Source: Gemmatimonadaceae bacterium (GTDB taxonomy: Bacteria > Gemmatimonadota > Gemmatimonadetes > Gemmatimonadales > Gemmatimonadaceae). Taken from it: a stretch of DNA of 64,000 bases. How positions within the stretch are numbered: position 1 is the first letter of the stretch; the number at the start of each line of letters is the position of its first letter. Location of the stretch: positions 1 through 64,000 of the forward strand of contig JANYIN010000110.1 in the NCBI GenBank assembly GCA_025362035.1, read 5' to 3'. Made by a program: the position numbers and the translations under genes. Of the stretch, positions 26,781 through 35,616 are shown piece by piece. The notes under the pieces were generated by a model that was not told where the DNA came from, searched no databases, and saw only the letters and a program-made list of their open reading frames with translations.

Positions 26781-27442
26781 GTGAGCCGAACTCGGGTCTG
26801 CCAGAGTCGATATCCGCCGCGGAATGCGTGCATGTTGCTCCCCATGCGGGTGTTGGGCGGCAGCTTATCCACCAGTCGCGCATTGCCGCCGCCCAGCACC
26901 GCGTAGTCGGCATTGAGGGCGGCGAGGAACAACCCGACGACTTCATGCACCTGTACGAGCCATTTCTTCTTGCCGAGGCGTTCGATCGCCGCCGCTCCGA
27001 GATAGTCTTCGTAGGACTCGCCCTTGTGGTACGGGAGGTGTGCGATTTCCAGCGGCACCACCACGCCGTCCCAGACGAGCGCGGTGCCGAGCCCCGTGCC
27101 CAGGCCGACAAAGAGCATGCGTCCGCCTTCGTAGCTGCCGAACGCCTGCATGGCCGCGTCATTGACAACGTGCACCGGATGCTTGAAGGCTCTCGCGAAA
27201 TTGAACCCGACCCACCCCTTGCCGAGATTCATCGGTTCATGCGTCGGCTTGTCGCGTTTGACCGGGCCCGGATAGCCGATGGACACGGCTTCGTAGCTCC
27301 AGTCGGTTGTTGCCGCTTTGACCTCGCGGACCATTTGCGAGGGGGTCAGATCCGGGCCGGACGGCAGCTTGAGCGGCACGCGTCTGCCGGTGGCGAGCAC
27401 TTTGACGTGGGTGCCTCCGACATCAACGACGAGGACTTTCAT
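26777..27442 (-). CDS. ROK-type glucokinase, possibly polyphosphate-using
   Basis: 221 residues. Phosphate-binding DVGGTHVK at the N-terminus, VNDAAMQAFG, and the second glycine motif VGLGTGLGTALV mark the ROK/hexokinase fold; short length and overall look match polyphosphate/ATP glucokinases. It would phosphorylate the glucose released by the GH15 enzyme whose gene starts within its stop codon (ATGA). Phosphoryl donor is not certain from sequence. Confidence 0.85.
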   Translation of the reverse strand: MKVLVVDVGGTHVKVLATGRRVPLKLPSGPDLTPSQMVREVKAATTDWSYEAVSIGYPGPVKRDKPTHEPMNLGKGWVGFNFARAFKHPVHVVNDAAMQAFGSYEGGRMLFVGLGTGLGTALVWDGVVVPLEIAHLPYHKGESYEDYLGAAAIERLGKKKWLVQVHEVVGLFLAALNADYAVLGGGNARLVDKLPPNTRMGSNMHAFRGGYRLWQTRVRLT

Positions 27443-27595
27443 GGGAGGGGGCTATGGGGTGCATTCTTACGCTGGTTAATTAATGAAGGTTGCGCGTGGC
27501 CGCTACTTTGCCAACTGCAGGTCGCGACAATCCGCGGTTGGCAGTTCCATGCCGTTCCAATTCCGGTACGAGTCCGACTCTTCTTCCTTCACGCC

Positions 27596-28189
27596 ATGAA
27601 CCTCGATCCTCTCGTTCTGGAAGGCAGCGTCATCCGGCTCGAGCCACTCGGGTTGCAGCATGTGGACGCGCTCTACGCCGTTGGTACGGACCCGTCGCTC
27701 TGGGCGCTGACACTGAACCGAGTGAACGCTCGCGCGGACATGGAATCCTACGTGGCCCAGGCGCTCGCGGACCAGCGCGACGGCACGGCGCTGCCGTTCG
27801 CTACCGTGGAGCGCACCACGGGGCGCGTTATCGGCAGCACGCGGTACATGAACATCTCGCCTGCCCATCTTCGAGTAGAAATCGGCTCGACCTGGATATC
27901 TCCGCCGTGGCAGCGCACGGGAGTGAACACCGAGGCAAAGCTGCTGATGCTCAGCCACGCGTTCGATACGTTGGGCTGTCGGCGCGTGGAGCTCAAGACG
28001 TCCGCGCTCAACATGCGTTCGCGCACCGCCATGGTGCGCATCGGCGCCGTGGAAGAAGGCACCCTTCGCCGACACATGGTCAACCCGGACGGCTCGGCGC
28101 GCGACTCGGTGTACTACTCCATCATCGACAGCGAGTGGCCTTCCGTGCGCCAGCGACTCGCCGGCATGGTCGCGAAGTACGCGTCCTAG
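27596..28189 (+). CDS. GNAT acetyltransferase, RimJ/RimL-like
   Basis: 197 residues from the ATG at 27596. The pattern VLEGSVIRLEPL, GRVIGSTRYMNI, VEIGSTWISPPWQRTGVNTEAKLL and the closing YYSIIDSEW matches the RimJ/RimL branch that acetylates protein or small-molecule amines from acetyl-CoA. Divergent from the glucokinase with a 153-bp gap; its stop abuts the convergent M14-like gene. Confidence 0.88.
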   Translation: MNLDPLVLEGSVIRLEPLGLQHVDALYAVGTDPSLWALTLNRVNARADMESYVAQALADQRDGTALPFATVERTTGRVIGSTRYMNISPAHLRVEIGSTWISPPWQRTGVNTEAKLLMLSHAFDTLGCRRVELKTSALNMRSRTAMVRIGAVEEGTLRRHMVNPDGSARDSVYYSIIDSEWPSVRQRLAGMVAKYAS

Positions 28190-29296
28190 CTACGGAGCCA
28201 CCCAAGCTGGTGGCGCGGCGAGTATTGGCGCGACATTCACGAGTGTCGCCTTCGGCCACATCGACGGTACGCCGCGGATGAACGTGATCAGCCCGTTGAT
28301 GGGCGATCGAATGTCGCCCGTTCGACGACCCAGGTAGTCCGTGGTGTAGCCGATCGTCTCGTTCTTCCTCACGCGCTGATCGCGCGTTGCCGTCGCGATG
28401 AACACACCGGCGGAATCGGCGGCCACGCGGGCGCTCCAGTTGCCACCGGCACGCCCGCCGCCGCCCAGCCACGTGGTGCGCCGCGCGGCATGGAGCAGGC
28501 GATCGGTCATCTTCAGTGCGCCGAGCACGTTGAGCGATCCGTTTACGAGCAGCGCCACGTCCTCCGGCGTCACGATCCCGCTGCGTCCCGCCTCCGCGAC
28601 CACTACGGCCTTGCCGCGCACCAGCGCCTGGCCGGACAGAGAACGGCCGGCGTTCGGTGCGTCCGGATTCACATCGTTGACGAACACGTGATCCAGGCCG
28701 AATGCCATCACGAGTGCGCGGCTGGCGGAGTCCTGTGCCGCGCGGCCGCCACGAAACCAGTAGCTGTAGGGACGGAGGTTTTCGTCCAGGTCGCCACCGT
28801 GCAGATCCACGACGTAGTCGGACGGAATGACGATCTCGCGCGTGATCAGCGCGAGCGCCCGCTGCGACTGCGTGCCGACGGAGTCGCCCGGATACACGCC
28901 ATTCATTCCTTTGCCGTCCACCGGATTGACGTGCGGCTTCATTGCCAGGAACGAGGCGACGTTCAGCAGTGGGACGATGACCACCGTACCGCGCAGTCGC
29001 CTGGCGTCGATGCGGGAAATCAGCCGCTGAAGCGCGATGATCGACGCATACTCGGTACCGTGCGCGCCAGCGACGAACGCTACGACGGGCCCGGGACGCG
29101 CGCCATGAATGACCGCGACCGCGATACGGAGTCCCGAATCGGACGCGGCCGGCACGACGAGCGAACCCATGGCCGTGGTGCCGCGCGCCGCCGTCGCGGT
29201 GCCCACCGAGAAGGTCGGCCGCGTGTCCTGCGCACGGACCGAGACGGCCGCGAGCAGGAACGCGAACGAAAGGACGGCGCGGCGCACTCCTCGCAC
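28190..29296 (-). CDS. Exported succinylglutamate desuccinylase/aspartoacylase-family (M14-like) hydrolase
   Basis: About 368 residues from a GTG at 29296 (a second GTG at 29287 is also possible). Signal peptide with cleavage VRA before Gln. Zinc ligands are GAHGTEY (His and Glu) and VDLHGG (His). The C-terminal part has the beta-domain pattern seen in this family (GVFIATATRDQRVRKNETIG). Predicted periplasmic amide hydrolase of an N-acyl amino acid or similar. An upstream open frame is out of place because a separate 55-codon gene occupies it. Stop codon is immediately adjacent to the GNAT stop. Confidence 0.82.
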   Translation of the reverse strand: MRGVRRAVLSFAFLLAAVSVRAQDTRPTFSVGTATAARGTTAMGSLVVPAASDSGLRIAVAVIHGARPGPVVAFVAGAHGTEYASIIALQRLISRIDARRLRGTVVIVPLLNVASFLAMKPHVNPVDGKGMNGVYPGDSVGTQSQRALALITREIVIPSDYVVDLHGGDLDENLRPYSYWFRGGRAAQDSASRALVMAFGLDHVFVNDVNPDAPNAGRSLSGQALVRGKAVVVAEAGRSGIVTPEDVALLVNGSLNVLGALKMTDRLLHAARRTTWLGGGGRAGGNWSARVAADSAGVFIATATRDQRVRKNETIGYTTDYLGRRTGDIRSPINGLITFIRGVPSMWPKATLVNVAPILAAPPAWVAP

Positions 29297-29304
29297 CGCG
29301 GAGG

Positions 29305-29472
29305 TCAGGTAGCCGCCGGTCCGCCGTGCACGATCGATTCCCAGGTGAGCTCGCGCCCGTTGCGCTTGCCCTTTTCCACAGCCTTCAATCCTTCGGGTGC
29401 GATGGTGATCGTGTAAGTCTTCTCGCCAAGCACCAGTTCGCGCTTGATCGCCTTGTCCAGTTTTGTCGCCAT
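29305..29472 (-). CDS. Small conserved-looking basic protein, 55 residues
   Basis: An ATG at 29472 opens a 55-codon frame ending TGA at 29305, 8 bp before the M14-like gene. It is rich in Lys and Glu, with a beta-like core (ELVLGEKTYTITIAPEGLK) and KGKRNGRELTWESIV. Composition and codon pattern look coding, and the arrangement suggests an operon with the downstream hydrolase. Too short for the usual length cut-offs. Function unknown. Confidence 0.65.
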   Translation of the reverse strand: MATKLDKAIKRELVLGEKTYTITIAPEGLKAVEKGKRNGRELTWESIVHGGPAAT

Positions 29473-29533
29473 GCGTGCCTCGCGGGATAATTGGAGTAGT
29501 TGGGCGAAGCTTACGCGGCAAACGGGGGTGATG

Positions 29534-29917
29534 CTAGGGCGCCGTGGTCCGAACCGTCACGATGCGCGTTGGCGAAAGCAGCGCCATGCGCGACGTCGCC
29601 GATCGGCGGAGCAGCGCGACATCGGCGAAACGCCCTTCACCGTAGGTCGCGACGATGCGATCCGTTGCGAACGTCAGGCGAAAACTTCCGCCCCGCGACT
29701 CGCGCCAATATCGGAGCACGCCGCGCACCGCCCGCATCGCGTCGTCTTCGACCATGGCCACCGCGTGCAGGTCCAATCGCAAGGTGAGCACGCGTTCCGG
29801 CAGCTCGGAGCAGATTCGGTTCAGCGTGAACGCGTCGCTCGCGCTCAACACACCGGAGAGATAGAGGGTGGCTGCGTCGTCAGCGACTTCGATTTCGTGG
29901 TGGAGCCGGGTGTGCAC
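29534..29917 (-). CDS. STAS-like domain protein
   Basis: 127 residues from a GTG with GAGG at 5 nt. The layout ATLYLSGVLSASDAFTLNRIC, LRLDLHAVAMVEDDAMRAVRGV, GGSFRLTFA fits a stand-alone STAS domain (anti-anti-sigma/antagonist fold). The usual phosphorylated Ser/Thr after the second strand is not evident (the place reads AVAMVEDDA), so classic partner switching is uncertain. Confidence 0.55.
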   Translation of the reverse strand: MHTRLHHEIEVADDAATLYLSGVLSASDAFTLNRICSELPERVLTLRLDLHAVAMVEDDAMRAVRGVLRYWRESRGGSFRLTFATDRIVATYGEGRFADVALLRRSATSRMALLSPTRIVTVRTTAP

Positions 29918-30041
29918 CGAGACCTCTGCAGTGAGAGTTCACGGATGATCGACCGGCTGGGCAACAGCGAGATGGTGGGACGTTCACGGTGGTGTAACGA
30001 CTTGGGTGGACCGTCGGACGCTCATCGGCTGATGAGGACGG

Positions 30042-30683
30042 TCAGGTGCCCTCGAGGCCGCGCTGCCGCGCATCCAGATGCGACCGATCCGCCACCGCCT
30101 CGGCCAGTGGCCCGTGCGCTCCGAACGACACGATCGACACCGAGCCCACCGGGCAGCCGAACCGGTATCGAAACCGGCCGACGTCCACGCCGAGCAGCGC
30201 ACACAGGAGGACGCGGATGGACGCTTTGTGCGATACCACGAGCACTTTGCCGTCCATATGCGCCTCAGTGATTTCCTCGATCACGTTCGTCATGCGTTGC
30301 GCGAGCGCGATGGCGGTTTCTCCCCCGGTTGGCGGATTCCACGCGGGATCGGCCGTCCAGCGCTCATGTTCGTCGTGCCACTGGCGCTCGACGACCGGGG
30401 CGCTCAGACCGTCCCACTTTCCGTAATCGATTTCCGCGAGCTCATCGCGCCGTTGGATTTCCAGGCCCTTCGCCGCGGCGAGCGGCCGAGCGGTCTCGAT
30501 GGCACGGCGGAGCGGACTCGCATAGATCGCGGTCCAGGGCTCCACGCGATACGCAGCCGCGAAGGCGTCCGCCATTGCGCTTCCCTCGGGGGTGAGGTCC
30601 GGGTCCAGCCCTCGACCGCAGAACACGTTCGCGCGACTCAATTCAGTCTGGCCGTGGCGCAGGAGGTAGAGCGAGAGTGTCAT
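30042..30683 (-). CDS. Histidine phosphatase superfamily protein
   Basis: 213 residues. Catalytic LRHGQTE at the start, acid/base region ELAEIDYGKWDG, and second His in VLVVSHKASIRVLLC. This is the phosphoglycerate mutase-like/CobC/SixA superfamily; substrate cannot be assigned. Neighbouring genes give no pathway context. Confidence 0.9.
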   Translation of the reverse strand: MTLSLYLLRHGQTELSRANVFCGRGLDPDLTPEGSAMADAFAAAYRVEPWTAIYASPLRRAIETARPLAAAKGLEIQRRDELAEIDYGKWDGLSAPVVERQWHDEHERWTADPAWNPPTGGETAIALAQRMTNVIEEITEAHMDGKVLVVSHKASIRVLLCALLGVDVGRFRYRFGCPVGSVSIVSFGAHGPLAEAVADRSHLDARQRGLEGT

Positions 30684-30716
30684 GCTCGTGCCGGTGGAAT
30701 GATCACGGTTGGTGTG

Positions 30717-31478
30717 CTACACGCGCCATGTCATCGAGGCATCGATGCCGAACAACGACGACCGGACATCGAGCGCGATCGCGCGGAACCGCGCGGCACT
30801 CTGCGGTGGCACGTGAACGGAGGAAAACAGGATGACAGCGAACAGCTCTCCGGACCGCAGCAAGCCGCCGAAGCCAACCACCGACTCGATCCCGTACCGT
30901 TCCACGAATTCCCGCTGGGCGGGAATATGCGGGCTTCCGCGCGCGTGTTCCACGTAAAAGACGTCATACGTTCGCGCCGGTTGGGACTCGGCGCTGCGAT
31001 GAGTCTTGGTGGGCAAGTTCACGAGGGCGTCGATCTCGAAGCCCAGATCCTCGATCAGCCGCGCGATCATGGGCGCCTTCCGAACGGCTTCCGCGCTGGG
31101 TAGCGGAATGGCCTGATGCTGTCGGGATTGGCGGCGCGTATTCCACTCGGGCGCCTCGCCGGCCGTAGCCATCAGCACGAGGCATCGCATCGCCTCATCG
31201 GGCGACATGTCGCCGAGCTGAGCCTGGGCGAATCGCTTGAGATCCGCCGGGAGCGCACCGAAGGCATGCGTCTTGTAAAAACGCACCAGCGCACAGCACC
31301 GTTTCCCCGTGCTGCTGTCCACACAGTGCTCGTAGAGGAATCGCGTCACACGGTCCGCGGCCTCCTCTTCCGTTGACGCGTCGCGGAGAACGCGCCGAAT
31401 GGCCAGCCCCGACCGCAGCATTGATCCAACCGTGAAGTTGGCGATGTCGAGATTCCCGAAGGTCGGTGTATCGAGCAT
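30717..31478 (-). CDS. Putative sensor-like protein of unknown function
   Basis: 253 residues from the ATG at 31478, which has AGGA 4 nt upstream; a longer frame to 31598 overlaps the divergent gene and lacks such a site. The N-terminal part (FLYEHCVDSSTGKRCCALVRFYKT) and the C-terminal part (VFYVEHARGSPHIPAQREFVERYG, SVVGFGGLLRSGELFAVILFS) look like a small-molecule or redox sensing module of the GAF type. Output domain is absent. Two adjacent Cys (KRCC) are notable. Assignment is weak. Confidence 0.65.
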   Translation of the reverse strand: MLDTPTFGNLDIANFTVGSMLRSGLAIRRVLRDASTEEEAADRVTRFLYEHCVDSSTGKRCCALVRFYKTHAFGALPADLKRFAQAQLGDMSPDEAMRCLVLMATAGEAPEWNTRRQSRQHQAIPLPSAEAVRKAPMIARLIEDLGFEIDALVNLPTKTHRSAESQPARTYDVFYVEHARGSPHIPAQREFVERYGIESVVGFGGLLRSGELFAVILFSSVHVPPQSAARFRAIALDVRSSLFGIDASMTWRV

Positions 31479-31664
31479 GACGTCCTGTGCGGGCGATCGA
31501 TGAAGTAGCCATGTCAGCCAGAAACCTCGGGACAACTCGAGGGCGGGCACCGACGGGCTATTGCGTGCATTATGCCGAACGAGCGGGCTGGGCGGCAAGC
31601 ATCGTGCATATGGAACCTAGCCAATGACATTCGACCCGCGACGGCCCCCTTTGTCCTCTCCGCA

Positions 31665-32822
31665 ATGCCCCCGAAGCCCAGCGACGCACCGAACATCGAA
31701 TTGACGGAACAGGCGATCGAGCGGCCGAAAGGCCGCTCGATCGAAGCGACGGTCCTCACGGCGCTCGCGCTGTTGTACACGCTGTATATCGCGCGCGTGT
31801 TCCTTATCCCCATCGCGTTCGCGCTGCTCCTAAACTCGCTTCTGAGCCCGGTGATCCGGTTCCTCAGGCGGTACTGGATCAAGCCGCAGCTCGGCGCGGC
31901 GCTGGTCGTGTTGATGCTGGTGGGGGGAGTGACCGGCGCGGTGTATCAGCTGTCCGGCCCCGCGCAGGGGTGGCTGGCCATTGCACCCAAGAGCTTTGCG
32001 CACGCGCAGGTGAGTCTGCGCAAGATCATCCGGCCCATGCAGCAAGTCTCGAAGAATGTGGAGCAGGCCGCGAACGCGGTGGACGGCCAGGCGGTGGACT
32101 CAACGCAGGGTCGCGCGCGGCGCCCCACCGAGGTCGTGGTGCAGTCCGGGCCCACCGTTTCGTCCAGGATCTTCGGCACCACGCAACGGCTGCTCACCGG
32201 GATGCTCGAGGTCTTCATTCTCCTGTACTTCCTGTTGGCCGGTGGTGACCTCTTTCTGCAGAAGCTGATCAAGGTGCTTCCGCACTTCGACGACAAGGTC
32301 AAAGCGGTGGAGATGGCGCGCGCCACGGAGTCTGCCGTTTCCGCGTACCTGACGACGACCCTGCTGGTCAACGTGGTGGAAGGCGCGGTGCTGGCGGGAG
32401 TCCTGTGGCTTCTTGGCATGCCCAACGTGCTGCTCTGGGGCGTGCTCGTCGCATGTCTGGAGTTCGTCCCTTACCTTGGCGCGTTGACCGCCGTGGCCGT
32501 GCTCGCGATCGCTGGACTCAGCACCTTCCCGGAGCTTGGACGGGCGCTCATGGTGCCGGGATCATTCCTCCTCATCAACCTGCTTCAGGCCAACTTCGCG
32601 ACACCGTTGCTCCTGGGGCATCGCCTGACGCTGAATCCGGTGGCGATCTTCATCGGGCTGGCGTTCTTCTTCTGGATATGGGGCGTGCCTGGGGCATTCC
32701 TGGCGGTGCCGCTGCTGGCGTCCTTCAAGATCTTCTGCGACAACATCGCGTCGCTCGCGGCCGTCGGCGAGTTTCTGGGTCAGCGCGACGAACAGGAACG
32801 ACGTGTCACAGCGCGGTTGTAG
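31665..32822 (+). CDS. AI-2E-family transporter
   Basis: 385 residues from the ATG at 31665. Seven to eight hydrophobic helices; family hallmarks are ALLYTLYIARVFLIPIAFALLL, ILYFLLAGG, the hydrophobic GVLVACLEFVPYLGAL and LLGHRLTLNPVAIFIGLAFFFWIWG. Family members export small molecules or ions (one branch AI-2 export, another Na+/H+ antiport); substrate here is unknown. Confidence 0.9.
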   Translation: MPPKPSDAPNIELTEQAIERPKGRSIEATVLTALALLYTLYIARVFLIPIAFALLLNSLLSPVIRFLRRYWIKPQLGAALVVLMLVGGVTGAVYQLSGPAQGWLAIAPKSFAHAQVSLRKIIRPMQQVSKNVEQAANAVDGQAVDSTQGRARRPTEVVVQSGPTVSSRIFGTTQRLLTGMLEVFILLYFLLAGGDLFLQKLIKVLPHFDDKVKAVEMARATESAVSAYLTTTLLVNVVEGAVLAGVLWLLGMPNVLLWGVLVACLEFVPYLGALTAVAVLAIAGLSTFPELGRALMVPGSFLLINLLQANFATPLLLGHRLTLNPVAIFIGLAFFFWIWGVPGAFLAVPLLASFKIFCDNIASLAAVGEFLGQRDEQERRVTARL

Positions 32823-32840
32823 TCAGCGGGAGACAGCCGG

Positions 32841-33203
32841 CTAGAATTTCTTCAACGCCTTCGCGAGCACCGCCGCCACCTTCCTCGGTTCGGTTTCCTG
32901 GGCTGCGCCGGCCACCTCCAGCACGATCGCCTGCGCGCCGGGCGTGCGCTCCACGTGGATCACCCAATTCACGGCCGGCCCGCCGCACCGGGCCACGGCA
33001 CCGGATTTCAGGCGCGCCGTGATGATACCAGGAAACGCGTACTCCACCGCACTCCCCTTCAGCGCACGTTGGAGCGCCGCGGCCACCGCGTGTCCGCGCT
33101 CGTGCGCGGCGCCCGCGTCGTCGCTGATGGCATGCTCGAAGGTCGAGCTCATCACGTCCGGTGGGAGCTCGAACGCGGCAAGTGGATCGTCGTCAGAAAT
33201 CAT
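32841..33203 (-). CDS. Small conserved-type protein of unknown function
   Basis: 120 residues, no signal peptide. Mixed alpha/beta pattern (VEYAFPGIITARLKSGAVARCGG, WVIHVERTPGAQAIVLEVAG) closing with a Lys-rich helix. I do not recognise it. Its stop is 18 bp from the convergent AI-2E gene. Confidence 0.55.
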   Translation of the reverse strand: MISDDDPLAAFELPPDVMSSTFEHAISDDAGAAHERGHAVAAALQRALKGSAVEYAFPGIITARLKSGAVARCGGPAVNWVIHVERTPGAQAIVLEVAGAAQETEPRKVAAVLAKALKKF

Positions 33204-33387
33204 TGGCCTCGGTCGTAGTGGCGCTTTGTGAGCGCGCCGTCACTGCACCACATACACCGGTACGAGCACATTGTCGCGCACGCTTGAAGGCGCCCGGGAA
33301 TGGCCCGGTATCGCGCCTGACCACGCAGTGGCGGACGACACCGCGTGACGAAGACGCTGCTAACATGGCCCTCTCGTCTACCGCTGA

Positions 33388-33966
33388 CTAGTCCCGCGTG
33401 TCCGCCCGTGACTGCGCTGGCAGAGCGAAACACGCGCTGGGTTTTACCCCAGTCATGTGCGTGAGCGCATAGCCGGCTACCGCGGTCTGCACGATCACCA
33501 GGAACACCGCGGCCCCAATCGAGGAGGCCCAGGTGGGCGCCCGCGCGCTTCGGCGCAACAGCCACCAACCGAGCAACGCGAGGGGCGTCTCGACCGCCCA
33601 GTCGAGGGTGGCGTGCGCGTAGAGATACAGCCCGATGAGATCCCCACCGGGAATCATGATCTTGTGTCCGGTAATCAAGTCGGCGGGCAGGTGGAGCAGC
33701 ACGACGCCAGCGAAGATCAGTGCGGTGGCACGGGATCCGGTGGCCAGGAAGGAGATTCCGCCCAGGACGCCCGCCTGCAGCGCAACTACATAGAGCGTGT
33801 GCGAAAACAGGCCATATGGACTGCAGAATCCGAGCAGGAAATAGACCGTGTCCAGTATGTCCGGTGCCACGGACGCGGCAAGCAGCGCGAGGAGGAGTAC
33901 AGTGCTCGTCCGCCGTGTGGAGCCGCTGCGCAGGATTCCCGCTACTCCGAGGTGCCCGGTGATCAC
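33388..33966 (-). CDS. Multi-pass membrane protein resembling DUF457/YdjM family
   Basis: 192 residues with five to six hydrophobic segments. The acidic-histidine pattern APDILDTVYF, FSHTLYVV and HLPADLITGH resembles the YdjM/DUF457 membrane-bound metal-dependent hydrolase family. The ATG overlaps the response regulator stop by 4 bp, so the pair is coupled. Function in its host is unknown. Confidence 0.7.
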   Translation of the reverse strand: MITGHLGVAGILRSGSTRRTSTVLLLALLAASVAPDILDTVYFLLGFCSPYGLFSHTLYVVALQAGVLGGISFLATGSRATALIFAGVVLLHLPADLITGHKIMIPGGDLIGLYLYAHATLDWAVETPLALLGWWLLRRSARAPTWASSIGAAVFLVIVQTAVAGYALTHMTGVKPSACFALPAQSRADTRD

Positions 33967-34370
33967 CGCGGCAGAAACTTGCGCACTTCTTCCAGCAGGC
34001 GGTGCGGCGACACCGGCTTGGCGAGGTACTCATCCGCGCCAGCGGCGAGGGACGCATCGCGATCCCAGCTCCCGGCCATGCCAGTGACGACGATGATCCA
34101 TACGCCGGCGGTGGCTGGATCTTCCTTGATCTCGCGAACCGCATTCCAGCCGCTTGTGCCCGGCATCGTCACGTCCATCAGCACGAGCTGGGGCTGCTGA
34201 GCCCGCACGACGGATACCGCCTCCTCGCCATCGCTCGCCTCCAGCACGCGGTACCCTTCTGCGCGCAGGATGGCGGCGTAGAGCGACCGCTGCTCGTGGC
34301 TGTCTTCGGCGATGAGAATGCTCGGCGCGTCGTTGGCCGCGTCCGGCGAGGTGGGTCGGGAGGGATGCAC
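33963..34370 (-). CDS. Single-domain response regulator
   Basis: 135 residues, receiver domain only. Conserved acidic pair in ILIAEDSHEQR, phospho-Asp in VLMDVTMPGTSGWN, VVTGM and Lys in YLAKPVSP. Starts at a GTG. No output domain and no kinase alongside, so it must act through protein contacts. Translationally coupled to the downstream membrane protein. Confidence 0.9.
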   Translation of the reverse strand: MHPSRPTSPDAANDAPSILIAEDSHEQRSLYAAILRAEGYRVLEASDGEEAVSVVRAQQPQLVLMDVTMPGTSGWNAVREIKEDPATAGVWIIVVTGMAGSWDRDASLAAGADEYLAKPVSPHRLLEEVRKFLPR

Positions 34371-34565
34371 TGTTTGAATTTACCGCGCGGAACGGGCCTG
34401 TCCAACCGAACGAACCCACCGGTGTTTCCGTCGCTGGCGTCTGGCGGCCATCCGTTCGCCCGCGGCGCGCGTACTGCATGCATGGGACATCAGATCGGGC
34501 ACTCTTTGCTGCCTTCGTGAGTATAGCTAGTACGCCGGCGCGTGAGAGGCCGCCGTTACCACTTC

Positions 34566-34571
34566 GAGGAG
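34566..34571 (+). promoter_or_regulatory. Ribosome-binding site fixing the msrB GTG start
   Basis: GAGGAG, 6 nt before the GTG at 34578. It favours the GTG over an in-frame upstream start at 34542 that has no such site and would spoil the signal peptide. Confidence 0.6.
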
Positions 34572-34577
34572 ACCCAC

Positions 34578-35150
34578 GTGTTGCGTCGCATTCGTAGACC
34601 GCAAGCGCTGATGGTTGCGCTGATCGCATTCGCCACCGCCGCCGGCACTGGTGTCGCAGCGGCGCAGTCCATGACCAGGGGAGAATACAAGGTGGAGTCG
34701 TTCAAGAAGCCGAGCGAAAGTGAGCTCAAGAAGAAGCTGACGCCGACGCAGTTCGAAATCACCCAGCACGAAGGCACCGAGCGCCCGTTCAGCAACGAGT
34801 ACTGGGACAACCACGAGGATGGCATCTACGTCGATGTCGTGTCGGGCGAGCCGCTGTTCAGCTCCCGGGACAAGTTCGAATCCGGCACGGGCTGGCCGAG
34901 CTTCACCCGGCCCCTCGCTCCTGAGAACATCAAGGTCAAGACGGACAAATCGCTCTTCATGTCGCGCACGGAAGTCCGATCCGCCCACGCCGACTCGCAC
35001 CTGGGCCACCTGTTTGACGATGGTCCAAAGCCCACGGGACAACGCTACTGCATGAACTCGGCATCCATGCGGTTCGTACCGGTCAAGAATCTCGCCGCGG
35101 AAGGCTATGGCGAGTACCTCAAGCAGTTCGAGACGAAAGCACACAAGTAG
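34578..35150 (+). CDS. msrB: Exported peptide-methionine (R)-S-oxide reductase
   Basis: 190 residues from the GTG at 34578. Signal peptide with cleavage AAA before Gln, then a complete MsrB domain: [39 protein letters not shown] and the catalytic Cys in RYCMNSASM. The CxxC zinc pairs of many MsrB proteins are absent. It would repair oxidised methionine in periplasmic proteins. Ends 15 bp before a strong hairpin. Confidence 0.92.
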   Translation: MLRRIRRPQALMVALIAFATAAGTGVAAAQSMTRGEYKVESFKKPSESELKKKLTPTQFEITQHEGTERPFSNEYWDNHEDGIYVDVVSGEPLFSSRDKFESGTGWPSFTRPLAPENIKVKTDKSLFMSRTEVRSAHADSHLGHLFDDGPKPTGQRYCMNSASMRFVPVKNLAAEGYGEYLKQFETKAHK

Positions 35151-35165
35151 CAAGCGGAGCAATGC

Positions 35166-35203
35166 AAATCGGGGCGGATCGCTGATGCGATCCGCCCCGA
35201 TTT
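35166..35203. terminator. Bidirectional intrinsic terminator
   Basis: A perfect 16-bp stem (AAATCGGGGCGGATCG and its complement) with a 6-nt loop lies between the convergent msrB and PepSY genes. The plus-strand side ends TTTGTTT; the minus-strand side ends in TTTGC. It would stop both msrB and the six-gene efflux operon. Confidence 0.85.
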
Positions 35204-35214
35204 GTTTGCCCCCG

Positions 35215-35616
35215 TTACGGCTTCTTGGTCTCGGCCTTCTTTTCCTTGGCTTCAGCCTTGATTTCCTTCTTCTCGGTCTTCGCGTCTTCATGCGCGACCG
35301 CGCCGACCAGTTCGCCCGTCGTCGCATCGACATTCACTTCGTCAATGCCCGCCTTTCCTTTGGTCTTCATGTCGAACGAGTAGATCAGCTTGCCGTTCTC
35401 GCGCTCGATTTCAGATGACTTCACTTTGGCCGCCGGCACCTGCTTCATCGCGGTGGCTTTAGCCACTGCCATGGTGATCTTTGCTTCCTTCATGAGCTGC
35501 GCCTGCGTCTCGTGCTTCGCGGGGGCTTCCTTCTTTCCCTGCGCGGCTGCCGAGCCCGCGAGCGCAACGGTGCCGAGCACGGCGAGAAGGGCAATGTTCC
35601 GGTTCATGGAGATCAT
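35215..35616 (-). CDS. Exported PepSY-domain protein
   Basis: 133 residues. Signal peptide with cleavage AAA before Gln, a Lys/Glu-rich mature protein, and a PepSY module (KVKSSEIERENGKLIYSFDM, DEVNVDATTGELV), closing with a highly charged Lys/Glu/Ala tail. PepSY domains are periplasmic inhibitors or sensors. It is the last gene of the RR-HK-TolC-MFP-RND operon, overlapping the pump stop by 4 bp, so it may tune the sensor kinase or pump. Confidence 0.85.
   Translation of the reverse strand: MISMNRNIALLAVLGTVALAGSAAAQGKKEAPAKHETQAQLMKEAKITMAVAKATAMKQVPAAKVKSSEIERENGKLIYSFDMKTKGKAGIDEVNVDATTGELVGAVAHEDAKTEKKEIKAEAKEKKAETKKP

Noticed and set aside
29297-29521. Upstream extension of the M14-like frame
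   Set aside because: Covers the better 55-codon gene in another frame and has no signal-peptide character before the GTG.
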